Assembly: GCA_032871835.1 (NCBI GenBank)
Contig: CM065297.1
Span: 64,839,253 to 64,903,252 of the forward strand
Length of the DNA: 64,000 bases
Direction: 5' to 3'
From: Dipteronia dyeriana
Lineage: Eukaryota > Streptophyta > Magnoliopsida > Sapindales > Sapindaceae
Below, one piece after another: positions 1 through 11,849 of the stretch; within the stretch, counting starts at the first letter, position 1; each line of letters starts with the position of its first letter. Position numbers and translations under genes: made by a program. The notes beneath the pieces were generated by a model. It saw nothing but the letters and a program-made list of their open reading frames with translations, did no database searches and was not told the origin of the DNA.

Positions 1-1035
1 ATGAAGATGATGATGTCCCCCCTTTCAGTCCCAGGTGCTCCTCCGTTGCTGGGAACAACTGAAGCATCTCTGCCTTTGTAATTTTTTTTTATGTATTTAC
101 ATTTGTAACACTTGATAGGCTATGACAGCTAATGTATACTTTTCCCTTATTTACGCGTCTTCAAGATGTTTACCGTTTTTGGTGTGTGATTCCTTATGCT
201 TGCATTCTTTCATGTTTTATCTCAATCCGAACTATGCATGCCTACCCATGCCAGATTGATAATCTTGAGTTTGGCTAAAAAGAACCACTTGTATACCGAT
301 CATTTGGGATTGATAACCTACTCTTCTGAGGCTGCGTCATCATGTAATGATCGACTTATTTGTCTCATTTTTGGTGGTCTACCACCCTTAGATAGCTGAA
401 CCGTGCTCTGTGATGATTTCAGGTTTTCCTCTGGTAGGTCTATTGCCTTTTGTCGCTCGGGTTCTGGCTACTCTCGATCGTTTGCTTTATATCTTTCCGT
501 TCAGTAGTGTTCATTTGTAAACAAATTATGTAGTTTATATTTTTAGACTTTCGTCTTTTATCTGTTAACTAGGTCGTTGGGACGTATCCCGATAGTCTGT
601 TGATCAAGATTCATTGCAATAAGGCGTAACTTATCCCACCAGCTTTATAAGTATCTATGGTTGTGTCTTTCCTTATCTTATAAGTAGGATTCGCGCCTTA
701 TCCAACTCTTGGCGTATCCCATCGAGTTCATATACCCGAAGGCACCCTAACAGTGCTTCATGTGCACCCAGTTAGTTTCGGTGAGTGTTCACTGTCTTGA
801 CAACTTATGCTTTCGGCCCCCTCACCGGGCCTCTCGGGATCCCTATCGATCTCAATCGATATTTTTAGGTATCCTGTAAATGCTCTTATGAGCGAATATT
901 TGGTTTCAAACACTGTGCTTGATATTTATAACTACTCCTCCTAGGGATTTTTATTGATTTTTAAAAAGATAAAAGACAATTAGCTAATAATAATTTAAAG
1001 TTTAAACTATCTAAATAAATAATAAAAATAAATGT
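1..1035 (-). other. 3' noncoding region of the minus-strand Gypsy element
   Basis: No convincing gene is seen here. It follows the end of integrase and would be the stretch between pol and the 3' LTR, which is long in Tat-type elements. No LTR match to 8971-9602 was recognised. Small plus-strand frames near 1-80 and 196-399 match nothing I know. Confidence 0.5.
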
Positions 1036-2345
1036 ATGAATCCTCTTCTTGGGTAGAAGATCTTTAAATATTGTGCATTGCACGGCCTGGGCAGCTCGAT
1101 TCCCTCAGGTCGGGAAAGTCAATATGCTCCATGTCTTGCTATCCCGATCACTTGGTATGGTCCTTCCCATTTGTCAGCTAACAAGCCTGCACACTTGTCC
1201 TTTGTATTAAGTGTTACTCTTCTCAGAACTAGGTCTCCGAGTTGGAATCTTCTAATCTTGACATGCAAATTGTAATACCTTGCTACCCTCTATTGGTATA
1301 TGGCATTTCTTACCCTGGACATGTCTTTTCTCCCTTCTAACTCGTCCAAGTCTTATTTTATCATCTCCACATTTCCTTCGGGGTCAAAGAGTTGTACCCA
1401 AGGGGACTTGTGAATTATTTCAACTGGAATTACTACTTCCATCCCAAACGCAGTGACTAAGGTGTTTCCCCCGTTGAAGTCCTTTATGTAGTCTGATAAG
1501 CCCATAATACTTCGTGTAATTTGTCTACCCAGCTTCCTTTCCTTCCCTCCAGCTTCGTTTTCAGAGTATGCTTGAGTATTTTGTTCACCACCTCTATTTG
1601 ACCATTAGTCTGAGGGTGAGCTGGTGTGGCATAATAGTTTTTTAGCCCGAAGTCTTGACACATATTTATGAAGTTTTCACTATCGAATTGAGTCCCGTTG
1701 TCTGTGATTATAGTTTTCGGGATTCCAAACCGATAGATGATATCTTTCTTCATAAAATCGGTAGTGTTAGCCTCGGTGATATGTACTAGTGCTTCCGCTT
1801 CAACCCACTTTGTGAAGTAGTTGACAACCACTATAACATGCTTTACCCCTCTTTCAGTTACAGTTGGCATCGAACCAATCAGATCTATTCCCCACATGGT
1901 GAACGACCATGGCGATGTCAAATTTTTCAACTGCTCGGGTGGCCTCCAGATAGCATTAGCTACTTTCTGGCAGCCACCGCGTTGATTTGCAACACCTTAT
2001 GCATCCTCAAACAGAGTCGGCCAATAAAAGCCTTGCCTATGCATTTTATGTGCCAGGCTTTTTCCACCCCAAGTGATTCACACAGACTCCCCAGTAGATA
2101 CTTTCTAATATTTGCTTACCTCTGGTCGGGTCCACGTATTTCTGAAGGGCTTTAGAGAACCATTTTTTGTATAGCTCTCCTTCTACTATCGAATATCTTG
2201 TGGCTCTATATCTGAGACGCTTCACCTCAGTTTTCTCCATTGAGAGCACCCCCTTTTCTAAATATTCTCTGATCGGGGTCATCCAGGTAGTTTGCTCCTC
2301 TTCGATTACTTCTACCCCCGACGCTTCGGCTTGATTTTTGTTTTT
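1036..2345 (-). pseudogene. Gypsy integrase (zinc-binding end, catalytic core, C-terminal domain)
   Basis: Integrase inserts the cDNA into chromosomes. The core is read at 1930-1484: WGIDLIGSMP holds the first catalytic Asp, IITDNGTQF the second, and TNGQIEVVN the Glu, so the D-D-E set is intact. The N-terminal linker and zinc-binding side are at 2282-2046 (EVKRLRYRATRYSIVEGELY). The C-terminal chromatin-facing part continues in other frames down to about 1036, including KWEGPYQVIGIARHGAY, typical of Gypsy integrase tails. Several frame changes make it inactive as it stands. Upstream on this strand lies RNase H. Confidence 0.88.
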
Positions 2346-2489
2346 AGTACTCGGCTTTCGTAGGTGGACGATCTAGATCGTTTTTGACCATATACTGGTG
2401 GCTGATGCTAATTTTGATAGTGCGCCCGCTTTCTCATTTTCTCTCTCGGGATTTGGGTGATTTTGCATACTTTGAACCTTTCGAGGAGT

Positions 2490-2811
2490 GTCTTGGTTAT
2501 GGTTAAATACGCGGCCATTTGCTGTCCTTGGCTTGGTATTCATTCAGAACTTTATTGACTACCACCTATGAGTCACTGAATATTTCCAGCTCATTTGCTC
2601 CCAATGCTGTGCACACACTATGGCCTGCCAGAATCGCCTTATACTTTGCCATATTGTTAGTGGCCTTAAAGTCAAATCGCAAGGCACATTCCACCTGGTC
2701 ACCTTCTGGTGTGGATATAACTATACCCGCCCTGCTGCCATGCGTGTTTGACGATCTAACCACATGTAGTTTCCAAGCAAACAGGTTCTCTTCTCTTAAG
2801 ATTCTGATCAC
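2490..2811 (-). pseudogene. Gypsy RNase H domain
   Basis: RNase H degrades the RNA strand of the RNA-DNA hybrid during reverse transcription. The frame at 2811-2566 reads GSRAGIVISTPEGDQVECAL followed by FDFKATNNMAKYKAILAG, the usual plant Gypsy RNase H core around the catalytic Glu, but the expected NNEAEYEA box reads NNMAKYKA, so the catalytic Glu appears to be replaced. The fold then continues as LGANELEIFSDS, holding a catalytic Asp. It abuts the RT connection domain at about 2812. Degenerate flanks suggest an old copy. Confidence 0.8.
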
Positions 2812-4080
2812 CTCGTTGTTCGGCTCCGCGAACTCCGCGACCAGGTGAGTAGACTATGTCAAACTCACTTAGTTCTACTGCCCATTTAGTCATCCTTCCC
2901 GACACCTCGGGTTTTGATAAAATCTGTTTCAATGGATAGTTAATATATACTTCAATTTTGTGAGCTTGAAAGTACGGTCTTAATTTTTTCGCTGCTGTTA
3001 CTAAGGCCAAAGCCATTTGTTTAGCTGGAGAGTTTCTTGTTTCCGCAGGTAACAGAGCTTTGCTGGTGTAGTATACAGGTTTCTGCGTTCCTTTTCCAAT
3101 CTGAGTAGTACCGACCCTGTTGCTACGTTTGTAACTGACAGGTAAAGATAGAGTACTTCCCCTTCAATTGGTTTAGATAATATCAGAGCTTTTCCCAAAT
3201 ATTCTTTGATTTTTCTGAATGCTTTTTCGCACTCATTGTTCCACTCTACCCCTTTACCTCGCTTAATTGCTTTGAAGAAGGGTAGGCATTTGTCCGTGGA
3301 TTTACTTATGAACCGGCTCAGGGACGCTAGGCAACCCGTCAACCTTTGGATTTTCTTCAATGTCTTAGGAGACTTTATTTCTTCCAGAGCTCTTATTTTC
3401 TCCGTGTTTACTTCGATCCCTCTTTGGTGAACTTGAAATCCCAGAAACCTGCCTGATGGTACTCCGAATACGCATTTCTTTGGATTTTGCTTCATCTCAT
3501 ACTTTCACAATACCTCAAACGTTTCCCTTAGGTTGGTTGGATGGTCTCCGAATGTTACACTTTTGGTTAGCATATCATCCACGTATGCCTCCATATTCCT
3601 GCCAATCTTTCGAGCAAACATTTTATTTACAAGCCTTTGGTAAGTTGCCCCAGCATTCTTTAATCCAAACGGTATGACCTTATAGCAATACAATCCCTGG
3701 TCTGTTGTAAATGAAGTTTTTTCCTCATATGGTTCGAACATTCTGATATGGTTGTAACCTGAATAGGCTTCCATGAAACTTAACAGTCCATGTCCGGTCA
3801 TTGCATCTACCAACTGGTAGATCTGAGGTAAAAGGGAAGCTATCTTATGCTTTGTTCAGGTCGGTGAAATCCACACACATCCTCCACTCGCCGTTTTTCC
3901 TTTTCACCAGGACTACGTTGGCGACCTAGTCGGGATATTTCACTTCCCGAATAGATCATGCAGCTAATAGCTTGTCCACCTCTTCATTGATCTCTTTGCT
4001 TCTTTCCCAGTTAAAGCGTCTCTTATTCTAGATAACTGGATTCTGATAGGGATTTACTGCTAAGTAATGTGAAATCGTCA
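2756..4080 (-). pseudogene. Gypsy reverse transcriptase
   Basis: RT copies element RNA to cDNA. From high to low coordinates: WRMCVDFTDLNKA near 3880, then GLLSFMEAYSGYNHIRM, the fingers-palm block YCYKVIPFGLKNAGATYQRL, and the catalytic YVDDMLTKS, all in 3813-3505. The thumb and connection follow at 3495-3001 (FLGFQVHQRGIEVNTEKI, SKSTDKCLPFFKAIKRG) and 3016-2756 (KKLRPYFQAHKIEV). The YVDD active site is intact, but the gene is cut into at least four frames. Protease lies upstream and RNase H downstream, as expected. Confidence 0.92.
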
Positions 4081-4099
4081 TTGGATCGATCCCTGGCAT

Positions 4100-4694
4100 G
4101 TCCGCGTGCTCCCAAGCGAACGCGTCATTGTATTATTTTAGTAGTTCGACCATCTTGCCTTCGTTAATTGGGACCCCAACCTAACAGTCTTCTTCGGATC
4201 ATCGTTGCTAATGGCAACTTCACTCTCTGGCGCCGCCTCTCTCTGATCTAGGTCTAACCCGGTCAGGGTTTCGGCCTTCGCCTACGTTGTTCTACTTTTA
4301 GGTCTTCACCTTTTTCAACAGCCTCGACCTGCATTACCCCCGACTCTGCCTTTTCCCTGTATACGGTGATATTCACTTTTCTAACCCAATTCCTGTGAGC
4401 TTTTCATGATCCCTATCCCAACTTCGATAGAAAATTTTACCATAAGCACGTAGGTTGCAGTTACTGATTTTACTTTGTTCAGGAAGGGTCAGCCTAGCAG
4501 AGCGTTGTATGGCCAATTCTCAACATTTACGACCACAAAGTCCAGCAATACTGTCTTCGTACCGGGAAACTTCCAGCTTTTACTGGTAGTTTAACAGTTC
4601 CCAATGCTCTGACTTCGGTTCCTCTGAAACCCCTCAATGGGACCTTCAGTGGTTGGAGATCATTCCTCTGTAGCCCGAGTTGGTTAAACGCTTC
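4100..4694 (-). pseudogene. Gypsy protease, C-terminal part and protease-RT linker (split by insertion)
   Basis: Reading down from 4694, the minus strand gives SEAFNQLGLQRNDLQPLKVP and then GFRG, the segment that normally follows the DNGSS active site in Tat-type aspartic proteases. The active-site half lies on the other side of the 4695-6851 insertion. Below about 4400 the linker to RT is degenerate, with stops. The two halves were once contiguous, since GCTTC is duplicated at the break. Confidence 0.8.
4690..4694. repeat. Target-site duplication GCTTC, left copy (right copy 6852-6856)
   Basis: GCTTC sits immediately before 4695 and again at 6852-6856, within the protease reading frame. The match extends one further base (T) if that base is not counted as part of the element. 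It marks the insertion boundaries. Confidence 0.65.
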
Positions 4695-6851
4695 TGATTA
4701 GGACATGTCGTTGCAGTGTGGTCAAATATGAACATTTAAGTTCGGCCTCGCAAGGGCGCAAGTCACAGAGACTAGCACTTCGGCAAGCAAGGGATCAATC
4801 CACGAGAAGGTGGGATTCACTGACCGTCTCTAGTTCTAGCTATTATTACAACACTTCGAGCGGACGCGTGTGTTGCATGTGCAAAAAAGTGAATAATAAT
4901 ATAACTAAATAATTTATATAAATAATATATACAATGATAGATGGAATGGAGATATGCATGAAATGTGGTTACACTAGGGAAACGACTCAACCGTGAAAAT
5001 CCCCCTAATTACGTTCTGGACTCACCTAATCCTCAAATGTGCAAGTATATCATAGGCTAGTATCCCCTTAATTAATCTCTAATCTCTCTCGATGTCTTAG
5101 AGATAGTATCCATATATACCCGAAATCTCTCTCGAGCTATCCGGACAATATATATGAACTCATTATGCATGTGGAATACAAATCGAACTTTATACGCTAG
5201 CCTTGTGGTTCTATCACTTTCTAGTCAAGCATAGTGAATGTTTATCTTAGCATTGTCAAATGCGTATTCTCTCGGTACATAACATCTAACCATTGATCAA
5301 TTAAGAAAATGCTTTAAGCACTCAAAACATCCATATAACAACACAAACACAAGAAAAATGTCGATGATCTTTACTTCTAGGTTAAAGATTCGGTTTAGTC
5401 AACTCCCTAGGATGGCTAAACATGAGAAACAAGTTTACCTAACAACTATATGCAACAATGTGATTGTTATACCATTAAGAACATTCAATTTAGGTTAACG
5501 GTTCATCCTCTTGATTATAGGATTTTCCCACAATCAATTCATCACCCAATCTTGTCACGTGGATGGATAATCGTGTCTTAATATAAAGACCCATTAAGAA
5601 CAAAGATATGAACCAAGGTCAATTTAGCAACTAAAAGCTTGAACTGAAACATTTTCTACTCTTTGGGGCTAAAATCTCTATTACTCAAATTACTCAATAC
5701 ATGGAATTTTAAGTCATCCATCAATCAATCAACAATCAACAACCATGGATATCTAATTTCTACTATAAATTACAACTACTCTTAAACCCAATCATGTACA
5801 CTTATTGATTTCTAACAATTCATACACAAACATATCATATTAAGAGCATAAAAACACATATATCAAAGAGAAAAACAAAACCCAAATGAATTTAAGAACA
5901 ATCAATACATTTATTACACAAGTGTAGGTTTACAATATCCCCAAATTGGTGGAATACATCAAAGAAAATAAGAAATACAAAGAAATAGGTAAAAAGAAAC
6001 AAACTCTCGAAGACAAACCCTCAAAAGATGCTCAAATCCTTCCTTGCTCGATTTTGACTCCTATTTCCTTTGTAATCTACTCTAAGATGGATGGAGGAGA
6101 TGTTAAATGGTGAGGTGGAGGTGTTTGGTGAGCTCCCATGAAGGAAAAGCCTCAATAAGACCAAGATCTCTCCTTATTTGTGGATAAGAGATGGAGAAGA
6201 TGAAGAAAATGGAAGAGAGAAGAGAGGAGATGTGAAAAAGGAAAAGAGGGGAAGAGAGGTCTGAAGAATGAAGAGAAAAAGTGGTATTTATAGTGTGGGA
6301 GGTTAGGGCAAGACTTTTGGGTGAAAAGACAAGAATACCCCTTTGAAAATGACTTAAAAATGCATTTCTACCCAGAAGTGTGGTTCGATGTGCTGTACAC
6401 ATCAACACAGTGTACCACACATCATTTTTTGGAGCTTTCTACCCAAAAATGTGGTACAAAACACGGTACACAACTTGGTCTCGCGCGGTTGGGTACCGTA
6501 CTTATCTGCGCACCGTTATGAAAACGGTCATAAATTTCTTCAGAAACCTCAAAATTATGATCTGTAAAGTGCGTTGGAAAGAAGACTTCTGGAGCTTTCC
6601 GAAAAATAGTTATGACAAAAGTAGTTCGATCAGAGAAGATATATGGCCTTCTGAAGTTGGGATGTCTGCACCAGCTATTCCAAATTCTACCCTTTAACCT
6701 CTAAAACTGTTCAATTAAGCTCAAATACCTTCTGTAGGGAACATGTACCTACACAAGGCTTACAAACACATCAAATACCAAAATATACTTGAAAACAAGA
6801 ACAAAAACTAGAAAATGGGGACCTCAAAAGGTATATAAATCGTTCCGATCA
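4695..6851. mobile_element. Noncoding inserted repeat A (class unresolved), 2157 bp
   Basis: The insertion divides the Gypsy protease. Its ends are short imperfect inverted repeats, TGATTAGGAC at left and GTTCCGATCA at right (8 of 10 match when inverted). Near the left end it has a skeleton, GCAAGT...CGGCAAGCAAGGGATC then CCACGAG, that is also found at the left end of repeat B (39730-39795). No protein could be recognised. At 6350-6530 there is a patch of quasi-palindromic CAC/GTG and GGTACC-type motifs. The superfamily is unknown to me. Confidence 0.6.
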
Positions 6852-6856
6852 GCTTC

Positions 6857-7051
6857 TACGCTCAAAATGTCTGTCGAGCTACCATTGTCAATCAGTATTC
6901 GTCTTACTTGCCTGTGCCTAATGCGACCTGACACAACAATCACGTCGTTTGGTCTGACCTCCGACTCGTGTGCGTCTGCTTCAGTGAATGTTATTGGCCC
7001 CCATCCTTGCTTTACTTTCTTCCGATAGGGATCTAGATGATTCACCTCCAT
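6857..7051 (-). pseudogene. Gypsy protease, active-site part
   Basis: The aspartic protease matures Gag-Pol. The minus strand reads GWGPITFTEADAHESEVRPN, then RRILIDNGSSTDILS. DNGSS is the plant Tat-type form of the D(T/S)G active site. Just after STDILS the frame runs into inserted repeat A, and the remainder of the domain resumes at 4694. The preceding HLDPYRKK segment links to gag through degenerate sequence. Confidence 0.85.
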
Positions 7052-8106
7052 ACTTCATTGGTTGTTCATGACTTCTCTTACTTCAGACATCCTTTCTCGG
7101 CTACTGCTTCCAGTATTGGGGCCATCAAAAATGGTGTTGATTGCCCCGCTATCCGATTCTTTCTTCGGGCTCCTATAACTCCTACCCCGATCCCCTGCGT
7201 GGGTATCCTTTTGTCGATCCTCCCTTCATCTGAGGATGACGTCAGTGAGATGACCTTTCCGAATTAGTTTCTCAATTTAATCTCTGAGTTAGTAATATTT
7301 GGAGGTTTCATGACCATTTTCTTGGTGGAATCGACAATAATTTATTGTATCTCTTCTGGCGAAATTTGACTGCCTTGGGGGTTTTCTGCATAAGTTTTTG
7401 TCTTCTATTATATTTAGGCTTTCCTCCTGCTGTTTGGCTATCGGGGTATAGTTGGTACACGGGCGCCTTGGATTCACCCCTATTCAATCATCATCTTTTC
7501 ATCCGTTTTCCCTTTTTCTCCGTTGCTATTCGGGTCACTTTTACCATTGTTTTTTGAACCGCTTTCTTGGCTCTTTTGACTGTTGGTAGAACGACCCCCA
7601 TGTATAAATTCTCCCCTGTGGGCGATTTGTTCTTCTTTCGCCATGGCGTATCCCCCAACATAATTTATCATGTTTGCATATGTGGTCGATCCCCGCTGCC
7701 TCAGATTCAAGGTGAGGTGACTGTGTTTCAAGTTGTTTATGAATGCGGATACCACCGCGTCATCGTTTAGGTCCTGAACTTCCGATACCTCCTGTAAAAA
7801 ATTGGTTAAATAGTCTTTTAATTTCTCGTATTTTCTTTGCCTCATGGTAGACAGAGCCGACATCGATTTCCTCCGCTGGATATTTCCCACAAATTGTCTG
7901 GTGAATGCTCGCTTCAATCCTTCGAAGCTCATGATGGATCTCGATGGTAATCCTCCGAACCACCTAGAACCCTGGTCTTCTAATGTCCGAGGGAACATAC
8001 GACACTTGAGGGCATCATCATAGTCATACTGAGCCATGACGCTCTGGTATCTCCTGACATGTTCCTGCGGATCGGTATTGGCTTTGAATTGCTCCACATG
8101 CGGCAC
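7052..8106 (-). pseudogene. Gypsy gag (capsid and nucleocapsid part)
   Basis: Gag forms the particle. The best frame, 8106-7480, has the retrotransposon-gag pattern: HVRRYQSVMAQYDYDDALKC, RMFPRTLEDQGSRWFGGLP, then SFEGLKRAFTRQFVG and KLKDYLTNFLQEVSEV. After a frameshift near 7478 the frame 7477-7289 ends with YCRFHQENGHETSKYY, the usual nucleocapsid-like Cys/His segment of Tat gags. The rest down to protease is degenerate. There is no obvious CCHC knuckle. Confidence 0.88.
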
Positions 8107-8970
8107 CCTGAATTTCTCTAAAAAATGAGCCTGCTTTATGGTGACAGCGAATGGACTCCCAAAATTCCCGATCAGGGCGGTTTTCTTAACTTTGTTTTTT
8201 CTCCAAAGCTTCTACCCTCATAAGAAGAACTTCTCGCTCTCATTCAGGATCGCCATGCTTATCTAACATTTGGTGGATTATGAACCCATACGGGTCCCTT
8301 CGTCTTCTGGGAGGGCGCTCGTCATCACTTAAATTTGATCGGGGCTTCCTGCTCCGTCTATAATCCCCTTCTTCTTGCTCATAATCTTGTCTTACATCGT
8401 CGTACCCTGTGGTACCCTCATGTGAGCTTGACTCTTCACATTCCCCTTCTCATCTATCTTGGTGCGGGTTGTTTCTTCTAAGTGAGTGTTCTCTTTTTCC
8501 CTGTTTCTCTACCCTATATTTTCTAGATTTTTAGGTGCGCCTGGAGCAGTTACCATGATCTCAGAGTGCACCTTAGGTCCTTGAGCTACCATAGGTGTAG
8601 AGAGCTGGTATGGTGAACTTAGATTTGCAGTTGCAGTTATGCTAATTCCCTGTCTAGCGGCATCATCAGTGACTTTTTACAGGGATTCTTGAACTTGCCT
8701 AAATGCATATGGAGATATTCTTGTAGTCAAGTTCATGGTTGTAACGACATCCTGTCTGCTTGACGGTGGAGTTCTTGAGGATGGATCTATTCTCGGTGCA
8801 TTGGAGTCCACGATATTCACCTCCCGTGAAACGTCAACGTTGTGCGGGGATGAATCTCTATTAGTGCTAGAGACCATAATTTCGCCTTGTATGACTACAT
8901 CTCTAGCTGATTATAACGTCGGAGGTTCACCCTCTTCTTCTAGCTCCAGTTATTGACGGTGATTTTTGGA
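8107..8970 (-). pseudogene. Gypsy gag N-terminal region and leader
   Basis: Between the LTR and the capsid domain the minus strand holds low-complexity, Ser/Thr/Pro-rich fragments (for example 8877-8677) interrupted by stops. Position suggests the poorly conserved N-terminal part of gag plus untranslated leader. I recognise no domain here. Confidence 0.45.
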
Positions 8971-9602
8971 TGTATCACATGTCGAACAGAGTGTAAATTG
9001 AATCACACAGTTGCTAATGATGAATAGTTAAGAAAGTAAAAGAAACATGAGGATTTTATGTGGTAAAACCTCAAGAACGGGGAAACGTCTATGGTTTTCC
9101 AAAACCGGCAAGGAAAGAAATTCACTATGAATAATTGATTACACACTCAGTCTCTTGTGCTCTCTAGAATCTTTATTTTTCTTCCACCCTTTCATGGGTG
9201 TTATTAGGGTCTATTTATACATGCATAGAACCCTAATTCGTATTATACAAGTAAATAAAGTTGACGTGTTTGAGTCGTTTAATTCTTCTTTTTTTGTTTC
9301 GCGTCCTTCACTCATTAGATCTCTTGCCTAATATGGACTCTGGCATCGATGGGGAAACTCGCATCCTTGTCAAAGTGTGCTTCAAGACACCTTATTGGAG
9401 TATGCCTCATTCTGCACATATTTGATAGTATCCACGTGTCGTTCTGCCGATTGTCAGCCGAAACTCAACCAAGCCTTACTCTTCCCGACCAATGATTCAG
9501 TCCCGACCAGAGGCTTTGTCCCAACCATCTCGATAGCCCCGACCGGGTGTCATGAAACCTTCTTTGGTCAGCTTAGGAAGGTTGACTCTTGGTGATGTGA
9601 CA
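8971..9602 (-). repeat. Probable 5' LTR of the minus-strand Gypsy element
   Basis: Boundaries are inferred from TGT...ACA ends and from position upstream of gag; the partner LTR is outside the window, so they are uncertain. On the minus strand a TATA box (GTATAAATAG) is at 9220-9211, followed by a leader-like sequence rich in GAGAGCACAAGAG-type motifs. The sequence just past the LTR (minus) resembles the degenerate primer site seen in the second Gypsy element. Confidence 0.5.
9211..9220 (-). promoter_or_regulatory. TATA box in the Gypsy LTR
   Basis: The minus strand reads GTATAAATAG, in the middle of the putative LTR and upstream of gag. It is the likely core promoter of the element. Confidence 0.5.
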
Positions 9603-11849
9603 TCTTTAATTCCCGCATCTTTGGGCAGTTATACTGACTCATCATTCTTTAGATTTTATCAATAACAATATGATTTCACAATCAAAATTCTTTAGAGTTG
9701 CAATATATAAAGCCACATGCTTATTTATTCATACATACATGTAAGCATGAAACAATTAACCTCTACAAATACTATGAAACCTCTTTTTTTTTGTAAAAAA
9801 ATATTATTCAATAATACAAGCCAAATTGGTTTCAAATCCGCAAAGTTTACTAATGTAATAATAAAATCAATGGATATATATTAAGTTTACATCAAACTAT
9901 CATTTACGGATACATACATGACATTTTTCTTATGATAACGCTCTAATTTACTTAAGGAATTAAAACCTTATGTAAGTTTATCACTTTTACCGATAGGTAT
10001 CTCAAACAAGTAAACTTGTAATCATACTAGCCCTTTAAGTGCTTTATTAATATATTTTCTCAGTAGCATTATCAAAATATGCTTGTTTGAGATTTTTCAC
10101 TTTGAAATACTAGAGATAAAATTCTTAATATCACATAAATGACAACATAGAGCATATGGAAAATAAACTTACTCCCACTGACCCTCGGTTATGTCTAAAG
10201 GCATAATAAAACTTTTAACAAAGTCTTAAAATACTACACCATTATTAAACTAAACGCCATTGTCTGGAAACTTGATTAACTATGTCAATGAAGTTTTCAA
10301 GTATGCAAACTTAATACTAATTTTCAAACAAAACTCTCTAACCATAAATCTGACCACACAACTTTCAAATTTTAAGTTGAAAATATTATTACTTTAAAAA
10401 ATCATTTTCAACCAATAAGTATGCAACTATTTGACAACTAAGTCAAAACCCTAACTCCAATGACATCTAAAATTACAATTCAACAAACTGACATTTATTT
10501 AACATAAATATCTCAAGCATACGATTTCTTCCTTAAAAGCAATTATTTGAAATTATACATTCTTAACAACAACATTCTCTCCCCTCTTAAGAATGTATAA
10601 AGCATAGACAAAATTATTCTCATAAATAAAGCAGAACATATTTTATAAACTATTACCAATAGTTTATAACCTTTGCAATCCTTTCCTTATATTTTATGAG
10701 ATCACTTTTACTATAATTAATCAAAAGACTTAAAACCAAGAATTTAAAAATAATCAAAATGTCCTAAGAATCAATTATCTTCATTCTCCCTTTGGTCATG
10801 TGATTAAAAAGATTATATCTAAACTACAAGAACAATCATCAATCTAATTCTATAACCAAAAGTATTATTTACAAAATCACCATATAACTCACTAGGTGAA
10901 ATCATAAGCAAGAATATATTATCTTGAATAAGCTTCAAGATATTAATTTAAATTCTCAATCATATTATGAAAATTGTACTATTCATTTTAGAACCAAAAT
11001 CGAAAATATCATCCAATAAACCATTTAGAGGTTAAAGATAATCTAAATATTATCATGAATTCAATGTAGTTTTAACAAAACCTCTAAACTACTTGGTCCC
11101 TATTAAATACTGAGTTTCTTGGAAGAATTTATAATATAAAATGTATCATAAGAAACAACTCACTAAGGGCTTAATTGATAATTAGTCAAATAATTCAAAA
11201 CATAAATCAAGGGGTACCTTTTCTTGTGATAACAAATTATTTTATTTCCTTAGTATTTTCTTTGACTTGCTATGTTGAATTGTCCAAAATTTTAGACTAC
11301 TTCCTATGGTTTTTGTATCCTATCAACTTTATCAAAATAACAAGCAAAAACATAACTTTATAGTAGATTAATCTCCATCTATTTATAAGGCACTAGACCT
11401 CAACAAACTTTTGACAGTGAGTTCACTAAACTTTATTTATCCTTTAATCCTTATTAAGGTAAAAACCAATTGGACCGTATCATCTAATCCATCAAAAAGG
11501 TTCATCAACCAATATCTTAATGGCATGTATTTATAAATAGTAGAGGTGTTTAAAAAAGATTAAAACACAGTATATTCATGCTCACACCAATTTCCATAAT
11601 CATTTTAAATAATGATTTAACCTTCATGGAAATCCACTACAACATCATGATCTGTCTTTTGGACAAAGACCACAATGCACATGTTAAAACTTTCATACAA
11701 GTGATTAACCTCTTTGGGAGATAAACATCACTTTTATTCTTTAATGCTCACAAAACTCCATAAGTCATGACTCTCTTAGACAGATGACCAACACATGTAT
11801 AGTTTTACCTCAATGCAGTTCAAAACCTTAATCATTGATAATCCGAATA
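9603..11849. other. AT-rich stretch without recognisable genes
   Basis: No supported coding region is seen. At about 10170-10200 the minus strand reads GAGGGTCAGTGGGAGT, which resembles a polypurine tract of Copia elements, but no LTR could be matched beside it. It probably belongs to decayed retroelement leader or internal sequence. Confidence 0.4.

Larger units (their letters stand above)
1..9602 (-). mobile_element. Ty3/Gypsy LTR retrotransposon, Tat-like, minus strand, 3' end outside window
   Basis: On the minus strand, from high to low coordinates, one reads LTR, gag, protease, RT, RNase H and integrase, the Ty3/Gypsy gene order. The RT and integrase wording resembles the second Gypsy element in this window (41089-62147), and I place both near the Tat lineage by similarity of motifs only. 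The copy is decayed: most domains are split by frameshifts or stops, and a 2.16-kb repeat interrupts the protease at 4695-6851. The 3' LTR is not visible, so it must lie left of position 1 or be lost. Confidence 0.9.

Noticed and set aside
1..80. C-terminal end of a plus-strand antisense accessory gene of the minus-strand Gypsy
   Set aside because: Position would fit (between pol and 3' LTR) and a Pro/Gly-rich frame ends at about 80, but too little is visible to support it.
10170..10200. Polypurine tract and 3' LTR of the 15327-15840 element
   Set aside because: GTCAGTGGGAGT on the minus strand looks right, but nothing beside it matches the LTR.
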